Positions 9,391 to 25,090 of a stretch of 64,000 nt of DNA are shown piece after piece (the stretch's first letter is position 1; every line of letters starts with the position of its first letter). Source of the DNA: Acanthosepion esculentum (Eukaryota > Mollusca > Cephalopoda > Sepiida > Sepiidae); assembly GCA_964036315.1 (NCBI GenBank), contig OZ038482.1:9788698-9852697 (forward strand), written 5' to 3'. The notes under the pieces are model-generated. The model did not search any database. It saw only the letters and a list, made by a program, of their open reading frames with translations, and had not been told where the DNA came from. Made by a program: the position numbers and the translations under genes.

Positions 9391-10947
9391 ATATGAGGAT
9401 CAGCTGAAAAGTACATAGGCTAACCAAGATACTCTCATAAAATGTGACCAAATGAGGTTTATTTTTCAACATAGTCCCCTTTGCAGTCCACACAATTCTT
9501 CCATTCTAGCTGCAGTGCTTGAATCCCATTGGTAAAGAAGCTTTCATCCTGTTGATCAAAAAAGTCATCAACAGCAGATGTGATATCCTCATCATTATCT
9601 CTAGGCCCTTAATATGAGGATCAGCTGAAAAGTACATAGGCTAACCAAGATACTCTCATAAGATATGACCAAATGAGGTTTATTTTTCAACATAGTCCCC
9701 TTTGCAGTCCACACAATTCTTCCATTCTAGCTGCAGTGCTTGGATCCCATTGGTAAAGAAGCTTTCATCCTGTTGATCAAAAAAGTCATCAACAGCAGAT
9801 CTGATATCCTCATCATTATCTCTAGGCCCTTAATATGAGGATCAGCTGAAAAGTACATAGGCTAACCAAGATACTCTCATAAAATGTGACCAAATGAGGT
9901 TTATTTTTCAACATAGTCCCCTTTGCAGTCCACACAATTCTTCCATTCTAGCTGCAGTGCTGGAATCCCATTGGTAAAGAAGCTTTCATCCTGTTGATCA
10001 AAAAAGTCATCAACAGCAGATCTGATATCCTCATCATTATCTCTAGGCCCTTAATATGAGGATCAGCTGAAAAGTACATAGGCTAACCAAGATACTCTCA
10101 TAAGATATGACCAAATGAGGTTTATTTTTCAACATAGTCCCCTTTGCAGTCCACACAATTCTTCCATTCTAGCTGCAGTGCTTGGATCCCATTGGTAAAG
10201 AAGCTTTCATCCTGTTGATCAAAAAAGTCATCAACAGCAGATCTGATATCCTCATCATTATCTCTAGGCCCTTAATATGAGGATCAGCTGAAAAGTACAT
10301 AGGCTAACCAAGATACTCTCATAAGATATGACCAAATGAGGTTTATTTTTCAACATAGTCCCCTTTGCAGTCCACACAATTCTTCCATTCTAGCTGCAGT
10401 GCTTGGATCCCATTGGTAAAGAAGCTTTCATCCTGTTGATCAAAAAAGTCATCAACAGCAGATCTGATATCCTCATCATTATCTCTAGGCCCTTAATATG
10501 AGGATCAGCTGAAAAGTACATAGGCTAACCAAGATACTCTCATAAAATATGACCAAATGAGGTTTATTTTTCAACATAGTCCCCTTTGCAGTCCACACAA
10601 TTCTTCCATTCTAGCTGCAGTGCTTGAATCCCATTGGTAAAGAAGCTTTCATCCTGTTGATCAAAAAAGTTATCAACAGCAGATCTGATATCCTCATCAT
10701 TATCTCTAGGCCCTTAATATGAGGATCAGCTGAAAAGTACATAGGCTAACCAAGATACTCTCATAAGATATGACCAAATGAGGTTTATTTTTCAACATAG
10801 TCCCCTTTGCAGTCCACACAATTCTTCCATTCTAGCTGCAGTGCTTGAATCCCATTGGTAAAGAAGCTTTCATCCTGTTGATCAAAAAAGTTATCAACAG
10901 CAGATCTGATATCCTCATCATTATCTCTAGGCCCTTAATATGAGGAT

Positions 10948-12936
10948 CAGCTGAAAAGTACATAGGCTAACCAAGATACTCTCATAAGATATGACCAAAT
11001 GAGGTTTATTTTTCAACATAGTCCCCTTTGCAGTCCACACAATCCTTCCATTCTAGCTGCAGTGCTTGAATCCCATGGGTAAAGAAGCTTTCATCCTGTT
11101 GATCAAAAAAGTTATCAACAGCAGATCTGATATCCTCATCATTATCTCTAGGCCCTTAATATGAGGATCAGCTGAAAAGTACATAGGCTAACCAAGATAC
11201 TCTCATAAGATATGACCAAATGAGGTTTATTTTTCAACATAGTCCCCTTTGCAGTCCACACAATCCTTCCATTCTAGTTGCAGTGCTTGAATCCCATTGG
11301 TAAAGAAGCTTTCATCCTGTTGATCAAAAAAGTTATCAACAGCAGATCTGATATCCTCATCATTATCTCTAGGCCCTTAATATGAGGATCAGCTGAAAAG
11401 TACATAGGCTAACCAAGATACTCTCATAAGATATGACCAAATGAGGTTTATTTTTCAACATAGTCCCCTTTGCAGTCCACACAATTCTTCCATTCTAGCT
11501 GCAGTGCTTGAATCCCATTGGTAAAGAAGCTTTCATCCTGTTGATCAAAAAAGTCATCAACAGCAGATCTGATATCCTCATCATTATCTCTAGGCCATTA
11601 ATATGAGGATCAGCTGAAAAGTACATAGGCTAACCAAGATACTCTCATAAGATATGACCAAATGAGGTTTATTTTTCAACATAGTCCCCTTTGCAGTCCA
11701 CACAATCCTTCCATTCTAGCTGCAGTGCTTGAATCCCATTGGTAAAGAAGCTTTCATCCTGTTGATCAAAAAAGTTATCAACAGCAGATCTGATATCCTC
11801 ATCATTATCTCTAGGCCCTTAATATGAGGATCAGCTGAAAAGTACATAGGCTAACCAAGATACTCTCATAAGATATGACCAAATGAGGTTTATTTTTCAA
11901 CATAGTCCCCTTTGCAGTCCACACAATCCTTCCATTCTAGTTGCAGTGCTTGAATCCCATTGGTAAAGAAGCTTTCATCCTGTTGATCAAAAAAGTTATC
12001 AACAGCAGATCTGATATCCTCATCATTATCTCTAGGCCCTTAATATGAGGATCAGCTGAAAAGTACATAGGCTAACCAAGATACTCTCATAAGATATGAC
12101 CAAATGAGGTTTATTTTTCAACATAGTCCCCTTTGCAGTCCACACAATTCTTCCATTCTAGCTGCAGTGCTTGAATCCCATTGGTAAAGAAGCTTTCATC
12201 CTGTTGATCAAAAAAGTCATCAACAGCAGATCTGATATCCTCATCATTATCTCTAGGCCCTTAATATGAGGATCAGCTGAAAAGTACATAGGCTAACCAA
12301 GATACTCTCATAAGATATGACCAAATGAGGTTTATTTTTCAACATAGTCCCCTTTGCAGTCCACACAATCCTTCCATTCTAGCTGCAGTGCTTGAATCCC
12401 ATTGGTAAAGAAGCTTTCATCCTGTTGATCAAAAAAGTTATCAACAGCAGATCTGATATCCTCATCATTATCTCTAGGCCCTTAATATGAGGATCAGCTG
12501 AAAAGTACATAGGCTAACCAAGATACTCTCATAAGATATGACCAAATGAGGTTTATTTTTCAACATAGTCCCCTTTGCAGTCCACACAATCCTTCCATTC
12601 TAGTTGCAGTGCTTGAATCCCATTGGTAAAGAAGCTTTCATCCTGTTGATCAAAAAAGTTATCAACAGCAGATCTGATATCCTCATCATTATCTCTAGGC
12701 CCTTAATATGAGGATCAGCTGAAAAGTACATAGGCTAACCAAGATACTCTCATAAGATATGACCAAATGAGGTTTATTTTTCAACATAGTCCCCTTTGCA
12801 GTCCACACAATTCTTCCATTCTAGCTGCAGTGCTTGAATCCCATTGGTAAAGAAGCTTTCATCCTGTTGATCAAAAAAGTCATCAACAGCAGATCTGATA
12901 TCCTCATCATTATCTCTAAGCCCTTAATATGAGGAT
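10948..12936 (-). repeat. Trimeric higher-order repeat, 663 bp x 3
   Basis: Three unit types alternate three times: (AATCCTT, GCTGCAG, GTTATC), (AATCCTT, GTTGCAG, GTTATC), (AATTCTT, GCTGCAG, GTCATC). The AATCCTT change is Asn to Asp in the encoded peptide. Boundaries follow the CAGCTG anchor. Confidence 0.85.
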
Positions 12937-15900
12937 CAGCTGAAAAGTACATAGGCTAACCAAGATACTCTCATAAAATATGACCAAATGAGGTTTATTT
13001 TTCAACATAGTCCCCTTTGCAGTCCACACAATTCTTCCATTCTAGCTGCAGTGCTTGAATCCCATTGGTAAAGAAGCTTTCATCCTGTTGATCAAAAAAG
13101 TCATCAACAGCAGATCTGATATCCTCATCATTATCTCTAAGCCCTTAATATGAGGATCAGCTGAAAAGTACATAGGCTAACCAAGATACTCTCATAAGAT
13201 ATGACCAAATGAGGTTTATTTTTCAACATAGTCCCCTTTGCAGTCCACACAATTCTTCCATTCTAGCTGCAGTGCTTGAATCCCATTGGTAAAGAAGCTT
13301 TCATCCTGTTGATCAAAAAAGTCATCAACAGCAGATCTGATATCCTCATCATTATCTCTAGGCCATTAATATGAGGATCAGCTGAAAAGTACATAGGCTA
13401 ACCAAGATACTCTCATAAGATATGACCAAATGAGGTTTATTTTTCAACATAGTCCCCTTTGCAGTCCACACAATTCTTCCATTCTAGCTGCAGTGCTTGA
13501 ATCCCATTGGTAAAGAAGCTTTCATCCTGTTGATCAAAAAAGTCATCAACAGCAGATCTGATATCCTCACCATTATCTCTAGGCCCTTAATATGAGGATC
13601 AGCTGAAAAGTACATAGGCTAACCAAGATACTCTCATAAGATATGACCAAATGAGGTTTATTTTTCAACATAGTCCCCTTTGCAGTCCACACAATTCTTC
13701 CATTCTAGCTGCAGTGCTTGAATCCCATTGGTAAAGAAGCTTTCATTCTGTTGATCAAAAAAGTCATCAACAGCAGATCTGATATCCTCATCATTATCTC
13801 TAGGCCCTTAATATGAGGATCAGCTGAAAAGTACATAGGCTAACCAAGATACTCTCATAAGATATGACCAAATGAGGTTTATTTTTCAACATAGTCCCCT
13901 TTGCAGTCCACACAATTCTTCCATTCTAGTTGTAGTGCTTGAATCCCATTGGTAAAGAAGCTTTCATCCTGTTGATCAAAAAAGTCATCAACAGCAGATC
14001 TGATATCCTCATCATTATCTCTAGGCCCTTAATATGAGGATCAGCTGAAAAGTACATAGGCTAACCAAGTTACTCTCATAAAATGTGACCAAATGAGGTT
14101 TATTTTTCAACATAGTCCCCTTTGCAGTCCACACAATTCTTCCATTCTAGCTGCAGTGCTTGAATCCCATTGGTAAAGAAGCTTTCATCCTGTTGATCAA
14201 AAAAGTTATCAACAGCAGATCTGATATCCTCATCATTATCTCTAGGCCCTTAATATGAGGATCAGCTGAAAAGTACATAGGCTAACCAAGATACTCTCAT
14301 AAAATATGACCAAATGAGGTTTATTTTTCAACATAGTCCCCTTTGCAGTCCACACAATTCTTCCATTCTAGCTGCAGTGCTTGAATCCCATTGGTAAAGA
14401 AGCTTTCATCCTGTTGATCAAAAAAGTTATCAACAGCAGATCTGATATCCTCATCATTATCTCTAGGCCCTTAATATGAGGATCAGCTGAAAAGTACATA
14501 GGCTAACCAAGATACTCTCATAAGATATGACCAAATGAGGTTTATTTTTCAACATAGTCCCCTTTGCAGTCCACACAATTCTTCCATTCTAGCTGCAGTG
14601 CTTGAATCCCATTGGTAAAGAAGCTTTCATTCTGTTGATCAAAAAAGTTATCAACAGCAGATCTGATATCCTCATCATTATCTCTAGGCCCTTAATATGA
14701 GGATCAGCTGAAAAGTACATAGGCTAACCAAGATACTCTCATAAGATATGACCAAATGAGGTTTATTTTTCAACATAGTCCCCTTTGCAGTCCACACAAT
14801 CCTTCCATTCTAGCTGCAGTGCTTGAATCCCATTGGTAAAGAAGCTTTCATCCTGTTGATCAAAAAAGTTATCAACAGCAGATCTGATATCCTCATCATT
14901 ATCTCTAGGCCCTTAATATGAGGATCAGCTGAAAAGTACATAGGCTAACCAAGATACTCTCATAAGATATGACCAAATGAGGTTTATTTTTCAACATAGT
15001 CCCCTTTGCAGTCCACACAATCCTTCCATTCTAGCTGCAGTGCTTGAATCCCATTGGTAAAGAAGCTTTCATCCTGTTGATCAAAAAAGTCATCAACAGC
15101 AGATCTGATATCCTCATCATTATCTCTAGGCCCTTAATATGAGGATCAGCTGAAAAGTACATAGGCTAACCAAGATACTCTCATAAGATATGACCAAATG
15201 AGGTTTATTTTTCAACATAGTCCCCTTTGCAGTCCACACAATTCTTCCATTCTAGCTGCAGTGCTTGAATCCCATTGGTAAAGAAGCTTTCATCCTGTTG
15301 ATCAAAAAAGTCATCAACAGCAGATCTGATATCCTCATCATTATCTCTAGGCCCTTAATATGAGGATCAGCTGAAAAGTACATAGGCTAACCAAGATACT
15401 CTCATAAGATATGACGAAAGGAGGTTTATTTTTCAACATAGTCCCCTTTGCAGTCCACACAATTCTTCCATTCTAGCTGCAGTGCTTGGATCCCATTGGT
15501 AAAGAAGCTTTCATCCTGTTGATCAAAAAAGTCATCAACAGCAGATCTGATATCCTCATCATTATCTCTAGGCCCTTAATATGAGGATCAGCTGAAAAGT
15601 ACATAGGCTAACCAAGATACTCTCATAAGATATGACCAAATGAGGTTTATTTTTCAACATAGTCCCCTTTGCAGTCCACACAATTCTTCCATTCTAGTTG
15701 CAGTGCTTGAATCCCATTGGTAAAGAAGCTTTCATCCTGTTGATCAAAAAAGTCATCAACAGCAGATCTGATATCCTCATCATTATCTCTAGGCCCTTAA
15801 TATGAGGATCAGCTGAAAAGTACATAGGCTAACAAAGATACTCTCATAAGATATGACCAAATGAGGTTTATTTTTCAACATAGTCCCCTTTGCAGTCCAC

Positions 15901-18900
15901 ACAATTCTTCCATTCTAGCTGCAGTGCTTGGATCCCATTGGTAAAGAAGCTTTCATCCTGTTGATCAAAAAAGTCATCAACAGCAGATCTGATATCCTCA
16001 TCATTATCTCTAGGCCCTTAATATGAGGATCAGCTGAAAAGTACATAGGCTAACCAAGATACTCTCATAAGATATGACCAAATGAGGTTTATTTTTCAAC
16101 ATAGTCCCCTTTGCAGTCCACACAATTCTTCCATTCTAGTTGCAGTGCTTGAATCCCATTGGTAAAGAAGCTTTCATCCTGTTGATCAAAAAAGTCATCA
16201 ACAGCAGATCTGATATCCTCATCATTATCTCTAGGCCCTTAATATGAGGATCAGCTGAAAAGTACATAGGCTAACCAAGATACTCTCATAAGATATGACC
16301 AAATGAGGTTTATTTTTCAACATAGTCCCCTTTGCAGTCCACACAATTCTTCCATTCTAGCTGCAGTGCTTGGATCCCATTGGTAAAGAAGCTTTCATCC
16401 TGTTGATCAAAAAAGTCATCAACAGCAGATGTGATATCCTCATCATTATCTCTAGGCCCTTAATATGAGGATCAGCTGAAAAGTACATAGGCTAACCAAG
16501 ATACTCTCATAAAATATGACCAAATGAGGTTTATTTTTCAACATAGTCCCCTTTGCAGTCCACACAATTCTTCCATTCTAGCTGCAGTGCTTGAATCCCA
16601 TTGGTAAAGAAGCTTTCATCCTGTTGATCAAAAAAGTCATCAACAGCAGATCTGATATCCTCATCATTATCTCTAGGCCCTTAATATGAGGATCAGCTGA
16701 AAAGTACATAGGCTAACCAAGATACTCTCATAAAATATGACCAAATGAGGTTTATTTTTCAACATAGTCCCCTTTGCAGTCCACACAATTCTTCCATTCT
16801 AGCTGCAGTGCTTGAATCCCATTGGTAAAGAAGCTTTCATCCTGTTGATCAAAAAAGTTATCAACAGCAGATCTGATATCCTCATCATTATCTCTAGGCC
16901 CTTAATATGAGGATCAGCTGAAAAGTACATAGGCTAACCAAGATACTCTCATAAAATATGACCAAATGAGGTTTATTTTTCAACATAGTCCCCTTTGCAG
17001 TCCACACAATTCTTCCATTCTAGCTGCAGTGCTTGAATCCCATTGGTAAAGAAGCTTTCATCCTGTTGATCAAAAAAGTTATCAACAGCAGATCTGATAT
17101 CCTCATCATTATCTCTAGGCCCTTAATATGAGGATCAGCTGAAAAGTACATAGGCTAACCAAGATACTCTCATAAGATATGACCAAATGAGGTTTATTTT
17201 TCAACATAGTCCCCTTTGCAGTCCACACAATTCTTCCATTCTAGCTGCAGTGCTTGAATCCCATTGGTAAAGAAGCTTTCATCCTGTTGATCAAAAAAGT
17301 TATCAACAGCAGATCTGATATCCTCATCATTATCTCTAGGCCCTTAATATGAGGATCAGCTGAAAAGTACATAGGCTAACCAAGATACTCTCATAAGATA
17401 TGACCAAATGAGGTTTATTTTTCAACATAGTCCCCTTTGCAGTCCACACAATCCTTCCATTCTAGCTGCAGTGCTTGAATCCCATTGGTAAAGAAGCTTT
17501 CATCCTGTTGATCAAAACAGTTATCAACAGCAGATCTGATATCCTCATCATTATCTCTAGGCCCTTAATATGAGGATCAGCTGAAAAGTACATAGGCTAA
17601 CCAAGATACTCTCATAAGATATGACCAAATGAGGTTTATTTTTCAACATAGTCCCCTTTGCAGTCAACACAATCCTTCCATTCTAGCTGCAGTGCTTGAA
17701 TCCCATTGGTAAAGAAGCTTTCATCCTGTTGATCAAAAAGGTCATCAACAGCAGATCTGATATCCTCATCATTATCTCTAGGCCCTTAATATGAGGATCA
17801 GCTGAAAAGTACATAGGCTAACCAAGATACTCTCATAAGATATGACCAAATGAGGTTTATTTTTCAACATAGTCCCCTTTGCAGTCCACACAATTCTTCC
17901 ATTCTAGCTGCAGTGCTTGAATCCCATTGGTAAAGAAGCTTTCATCCTGTTGATCAAAAAAGTCATCAACAGCAGATCTGATATCCTCATCATTATCTCT
18001 AGGCCCTTAATATGAGGATCAGCTGAAAAGTACATAGGCTAACCAAGATACTCTCATAAGATATGACCAAATGAGGTTTATTTTTCAACATAGTCCCCTT
18101 TGCAGTCCACACAATTCTTCCATTCTAGCTGCAGTGCTTGGATCCCATTGGTAAAGAAGCTTTCATCCTGTTGATCAAAAAAGTCATCAACAGCAGATCT
18201 GATATCCTCATCATTATCTCTAGGCCCTTAATATGAGGATCAGCTGAAAAGTACATAGGCTAACCAAGATACTCTCATAAGATATGACCAAATGAGGTTT
18301 ATTTTTCAACATAGTCCCCTTTGCAGTCCACACAATTCTTCCATTCTAGTTGCAGTGCTTGAATCCCATTGGTAAAGAAGCTTTCATCCTGTTGATCAAA
18401 AAAGTCATCAACAGCAGATCTGATATCCTCATCATTATCTCTAGGCCCTTAATATGAGGATCAGCTGAAAAGTACATAGGCTAACCAAGATACTCTCATA
18501 AGATATGACCAAATGAGGTTTATTTTTCAACATAGTCCCCTTTGCAGTCCACACAATTCTTCCATTCTAGCTGCAGTGCTTGGATCCCATTGGTAAAGAA
18601 GCTTTCATCCTGTTGATCAAAAAAGTCATCAACAGCAGATCTGATATCCTCATCATTATCTCTAGGCCCTTAATATGAGGATCAGCTGAAAAGTATATAG
18701 GCTAACCAAGATACTCTCATAAGATATGACCAAATGAGGTTTATTTTTCAACATAGTCCCCTTTGCAGTCCACACAATTCTTCCATTCTAGTTGCAGTGC
18801 TTGAATCCCATTGGTAAAGAAGCTTTCATCCTGCTGATCAAAAAAGTCATCAACAGCAGATCTGATATCCTCATCATTATCTCTAGGCCCTTAATATGAG

Positions 18901-20229
18901 GATCAGCTGAAAAGTACATAGGCTAACCAAGATACTCTCATAAAATGTGACCAAATGAGGTTTATTTTTCAACATAGTCCCCTTTGCAGTCCACACAATT
19001 CTTCCATTCTAGCTGCAGTGCTTGAATCCCATTGGTAAAGAAGCTTTCATCCTGTTGATCAAAAAAGTCATCAACAGCAGATGTGATATCCTCATCATTA
19101 TCTCTAGGCCCTTAATATGAGGATCAGCTGAAAAGTACATAGGCTAACCAAGATACTCTCATAAGATATGACCAAATGAGGTTTATTTTTCAACATAGTC
19201 CCCTTTGCAGTCCACACAATTCTTCCATTCTAGTTGCAGTGCTTGAATCCCATTGGTAAAGAAGCTTTCATCCTGTTTATCAAAAAAGTCATCAACAGCA
19301 GATCTGATATCCTCATCATTATCTCTAGGCCCTTAATATGAGGATCAGCTGAAAAGTACATAGGCTAACCAAGATACTCTCATAAGATATGACCAAATGA
19401 GGTTTATTTTTCAACATAGTCCCCTTTGCAGTCCACACAATTCTTCCATTCTAGCTGCAGTGCTTGGATCCCATTGGTAAAGAAGCTTTCATCCTGTTGA
19501 TCAAAAAAGTCATCAACAGCAGATGTGATATCCTCATCATTATCTCTAGGCCCTTAATATGAGGATCAGCTGAAAAGTACATAGGCTAACCAAGATACTC
19601 TCATAAGATATGACCAAATGAGGTTTTTTTTTCAACATAGTCCCCTTTGCAGTCCACACAATTCTTCCATTCTAGCTGCAGTGCTTGGATCCCATTGGTA
19701 AAGAAGCTTTCATCCTGTTGATCAAAAAAGTCATCAACAGCAGATCTGATATCCTCATCATTATCTCTAGGCCCTTAATATGAGGATCAGCTGAAAAGTA
19801 CATAGGCTAACCAAGATACTCTCATAAGATATGACCAAATGAGGTTTATTTTTCAACATAGTCCCCTTTGCAGTCCACACAATTCTTCCATTCTAGTTGC
19901 AGTGCTTGAATCCCATTGGTAAAGAAGCTTTCATCCTGTTGATCAAAAAAGTCATCAACAGCAGATCTGATATCCTCATCATTATCTCTAGGCCCTTAAT
20001 ATGAGGATCAGCTGAAAAGTACATAGGCTAACCAAGATACTCTCATAAGATATGACCAAATGAGGTTTATTTTTCAACATAGTCCCCTTTGCAGTCCACA
20101 CAATTCTTCCATTCTAGCTGCAGTGCTTGAATCCCATTGGTAAAGAAGCTTTCATCCTGTTGATCAAAAAAGTTATCAACAGCAGATCTGATATCCTCAT
20201 CATTATCTCTAGGCCCTTAATATGAGGAT

Positions 20230-21555
20230 CAGCTGAAAAGTACATAGGCTAACCAAGATACTCTCATAAGATATGACCAAATGAGGTTTATTTTTCAACA
20301 TAGTCCCCTTTGCAGTCCACAGAATCCTTCCATTCTAGCTGCAGTGCTTGAATCCCATTGGTAAAGAAGCTTTCATCCTGTTGATCAAAAAAGTTATCAA
20401 CAGCAGATCTGATATCCTCATCATTATCTCTAGGCCCTTAATATGAGGATCAGCTGAAAAGTACATAGGCTAACCAAGATACTCTCATAAGATATGACCA
20501 AATGAGGTTTATTTTTCAACATAGTCCCCTTTGCAGTCCACACAATTCTTCCATTCTAGTTGCAGTGCTTGAATCCCATTGGTAAAGAAGCTTTCATCCT
20601 GTTGATCAAAAAAGTCATCAACAGCAGATCTGATATCCTCACCATTATCTCTAGGCCCTTAATATGAGGATCAGCTGAAAAGTACATAGGCTAACCAAGA
20701 TACTCTCATAAGATATGACCAAATGAGGTTTATTTTTCAACATAGTCCCCTTTGCAGTCCACACAATCCTTCCATTCTAGCTGCAGTGCTTGAATCCCAT
20801 TGGTAAAGAAGCTTTCATCCTGTTGATCAAAAAAGTTATCAACAGCAGATCTGATATCCTCATCATTATCTCTAGGCCCTTAATATGAGGATCAGCTGAA
20901 AAGTACATAGGCTAACCAAGATACTCTCATAAGATATGACCAAATGAGGTTTATTTTTCAACATAGTCCCCTTTGCAGTCCACAGAATCCTTCCATTCTA
21001 GCTGCAGTGCTTGAATCCCATTGGTAAAGAAGCTTTCATCCTGTTGATCAAAAAAGTTATCAACAGCAGATCTGATATCCTCATCATTATCTCTAGGCCC
21101 TTAATATGAGGATCAGCTGAAAAGTACATAGGCTAACCAAGATACTCTCATAAGATATGACCAAATGAGGTTTATTTTTCAACATAGTCCCCTTTGCAGT
21201 CCACACAATTCTTCCATTCTAGTTGCAGTGCTTGAATCCCATTGGTAAAGAAGCTTTCATCCTGTTGATCAAAAAAGTCATCAACAGCAGATCTGATATC
21301 CTCACCATTATCTCTAGGCCCTTAATATGAGGATCAGCTGAAAAGTACATAGGCTAACCAAGATACTCTCATAAGATATGACCAAATGAGGTTTATTTTT
21401 CAACATAGTCCCCTTTGCAGTCCACACAATCCTTCCATTCTAGCTGCAGTGCTTGAATCCCATTGGTAAAGAAGCTTTCATCGTGTTGATCAAAAAAGTT
21501 ATCAACAGCAGATCTGATATCCTCATCATTATCTCTAGGCCCTTAATATGAGGAT
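20230..21555 (-). repeat. Trimeric higher-order repeat, 663 bp x 2
   Basis: The private variant CACAGAATCC occurs at 20331-region and 663 bp later. Each is followed by a unit with CTCACCATT and then one with AATCCTT. It is a different trimer from the one at 10.9-12.9 kb. Confidence 0.85.
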
Positions 21556-23543
21556 CAGCTGAAAAGTACATAGGCTAACCAAGATACTCTCATAAGATAT
21601 GACCAAATGAGGTTTATTTTTCAACATAGTCCCCTTTGCAGTCCACACAATTCTTCCATTCTAGCTGCAGTGCTTGAATCCCATTGGTAAAGAAGCTTTC
21701 ATCCTGTTGATCAAAAAAGTCATCAACAGCAGATCTGATATCCTCATCATTATCTCTAGGCCCTTAATATGAGGATCAGCTGAAAAGTACATAGGCTAAC
21801 CAAGATACTCTCATAAGATATGACCAAATGAGGTTTATTTTTCAACATAGTCCCCTTTGCAGTCCACACAATTCTTCCATTCTAGCTGCAGTGCTTGAAT
21901 CCCATTGGTAAAGAAGCTTTCATTCTGTTGATCAAAAAAGTCATCAACAGCAGATCTGATATCCTCATCATTATCTCTAGGCCCTTAATATGAGGATCAG
22001 CTGAAAAGTACATAGGCTAACCAAGATACTCTCATAAGATATGACCAAATGAGGTTTATTTTTCAACATAGTCCCCTTTGCAGTCCACACAATTCTTCCA
22101 TTCTAGCTGCAGTGCTTGAATCCCATTGGTAAAGAAGCTTTCATCCTGTTGATCAAAAAAGTCATCAACAGCAGATCTGATATCCTCACCATTATCTCTA
22201 GGCCCTTAATATGAGGATCAGCTGAAAAGTACATAGGCTAACCAAGATACTCTCATAAGATATGACCAAATGAGGTTTATTTTTCAACATAGTCCCCTTT
22301 GCAGTCCACACAATTCTTCCATTCTAGCTGCAGTGCTTGAATCCCATTGGTAAAGAAGCTTTCATCCTGTTGATCAAAAAAGTTATCAACAGCAGATCTG
22401 ATATCCTCATCATTATCTCTAGGCCCTTAATATGAGGATCAGCTGAAAAGTACATAGGCTAACCAAGATACTCTCATAAGATATGACCAAATGAGGTTTA
22501 TTTTTCAACATAGTCCCCTTTGCAGTCCACACAATTCTTCCATTCTAGCTGCAGTGCTTGAATCCCATTGGTAAAGAAGCTTTCATCCTGTTGATCAAAA
22601 AAGTTATCAACAGCAGATCTGATATCCTCATCATTATCTCTAGGCCCTTAATATGAGGATCAGCTGAAAAGTACATAGGCTAACCAAGATACTCTCATAA
22701 GATATGACCAAATGAGGTTTATTTTTCAACATAGTCCCCTTTGCAGTCCACACAATTCTTCCATTCTAGCTGCAGTGCTTGAATCCCATTGGTAAAGAAG
22801 CTTTCATCCTGTTGATCAAAAAAGTCATCAACAGCAGATCTGATATCCTCATCATTATCTCTAGGCCCTTAATATGAGGATCAGCTGAAAAGTACATAGG
22901 CTAACCAAGATACTCTCATAAGATATGACCAAATGAGGTTTATTTTTCAACATAGTCCCCTTTGCAGTCCACACAATTCTTCCATTCTAGCTGCAGTGCT
23001 TGAATCCCATTGGTAAAGAAGCTTTCATTCTGTTGATCAAAAAAGTCATCAACAGCAGATCTGATATCCTCATCATTATCTCTAGGCCCTTAATATGAGG
23101 ATCAGCTGAAAAGTACATAGGCTAACCAAGATACTCTCATAAGATATGACCAAATGAGGTTTATTTTTCAACATAGTCCCCTTTGCAGTCCACACAATTC
23201 TTCCATTCTAGCTGCAGTGCTTGAATCCCATTGGTAAAGAAGCTTTCATCCTGTTGATCAAAAAAGTTATCAACAGCAGATCTGATATCCTCATCATTAT
23301 CTCTAGGCCCTTAATATGAGGATCAGCTGAAAAGTACATAGGCTAACCAAGATACTCTCATAAGATATGACCAAATGAGGTTTATTTTTCAACATAGTCC
23401 CCTTTGCAGTCCACACAATTCTTCCATTCTAGCTGCAGTGCTTGAATCCCATTGGTAAAGAAGCTTTCATCCTGTTGATCAAAAAATCATCAACAGCAGA
23501 TCTGATATCCTCATCATTATCTCTAGGCCCTTAATATGAGGAT

Positions 23544-25090
23544 CAGCTGAAAAGTACATAGGCTAACCAAGATACTCTCATAAGATATGACCAAATGAGG
23601 TTTATTTTTCAACATAGTCCCCTTTGCAGTCCACACAATTCTTCCATTCTAGCTGCAGTGCTTGAATCCCATTGGTAAAGAAGCTTTCATTCTGTTGATC
23701 AAAAAAGTCATCAACAGCAGATCTGATATCCTCATCATTATCTCTAGGCCCTTAATATGAGGATCAGCTGAAAAGTACATAGGCTAACCAAGATACTCTC
23801 ATAAGATATGACCAAATGAGGTTTATTTTTCAACATAGTCCCCTTTGCAGTCCACACAATTCTTCCATTCTAGCTGCAGTGCTTGAATCCCATTGGTAAA
23901 GAAGCTTTCATTCTGTTGATCAAAAAAGTCATCAACAGCAGATCTGATATCCTCATCATTATCTCTAGGCCCTTAATATGAGGATCAGCTGAAAAGTACA
24001 TAGGCTAACCAAGATACTCTCATAAGATATGACCAAATGAGGTTTATTTTTCAACATAGTCCCCTTTGCAGTCCACACAATTCTTCCATTCTAGCTGCAG
24101 TGCTTGAATCCCATTGGTAAAGAAGCTTTCATTCTGTTGATCAAAAAAGTCATCAACAGCAGATCTGATATCCTCATCATTATCTCTAGGCCCTTAATAT
24201 GAGGATCAGCTGAAAAGTACATAGGCTAACCAAGATACTCTCATAAGATATGACCAAATGAGGTTTATTTTTCAACATAGTCCCCTTTGCAGTCCACACA
24301 ATTCTTCCATTCTAGCTGCAGTGCTTGAATCCCATTGGTAAAGAAGCTTTCATTCTGTTGATCAAAAAAGTCATCAACAGCAGATCTGATATCCTCATCA
24401 TTATCTCTAGGCCCTTAATATGAGGATCAGCTGAAAAGTACATAGGCTAACCAAGATACTCTCATAAGATATGACCAAATGAGGTTTATTTTTCAACATA
24501 GTCCCCTTTGCAGTCCACACAATTCTTCCATTCTAGCTGCAGTGCTTGAATCCCATTGGTAAAGAAGCTTTCATTCTGTTGATCAAAAAAGTCATCAACA
24601 GCAGATCTGATATCCTCATCATTATCTCTAGGCCCTTAATATGAGGATCAGCTGAAAAGTACATAGGCTAACCAAGATACTCTCATAAGATATGACCAAA
24701 TGAGGTTTATTTTTCAACATAGTCCCCTTTGCAGTCCACACAATTCTTCCATTCTAGCTGCAGTGCTTGAATCCCATTGGTAAAGAAGCTTTCATTCTGT
24801 TGATCAAAAAAGTCATCAACAGCAGATCTGATATCCTCATCATTATCTCTAGGCCCTTAATATGAGGATCAGCTGAAAAGTACATAGGCTAACCAAGATA
24901 CTCTCATAAGATATGACCAAATGAGGTTTATTTTTCAACATAGTCCCCTTTGCAGTCCACACAATTCTTCCATTCTAGCTGCAGTGCTTGAATCCCATTG
25001 GTAAAGAAGCTTTCATTCTGTTGATCAAAAAAGTCATCAACAGCAGATCTGATATCCTCATCATTATCTCTAGGCCCTTAATATGAGGAT
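23544..25090 (-). repeat. Run of seven essentially identical units
   Basis: Seven consecutive units share the variant TTTCATTCTG (usually TTTCATCCTG) and otherwise look the same. The variant is scattered singly at about 13745, 14628, 21922 and 23030. The run looks like a recent single-unit amplification. The change turns QDES into QNES in the encoded peptide. Confidence 0.8.
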
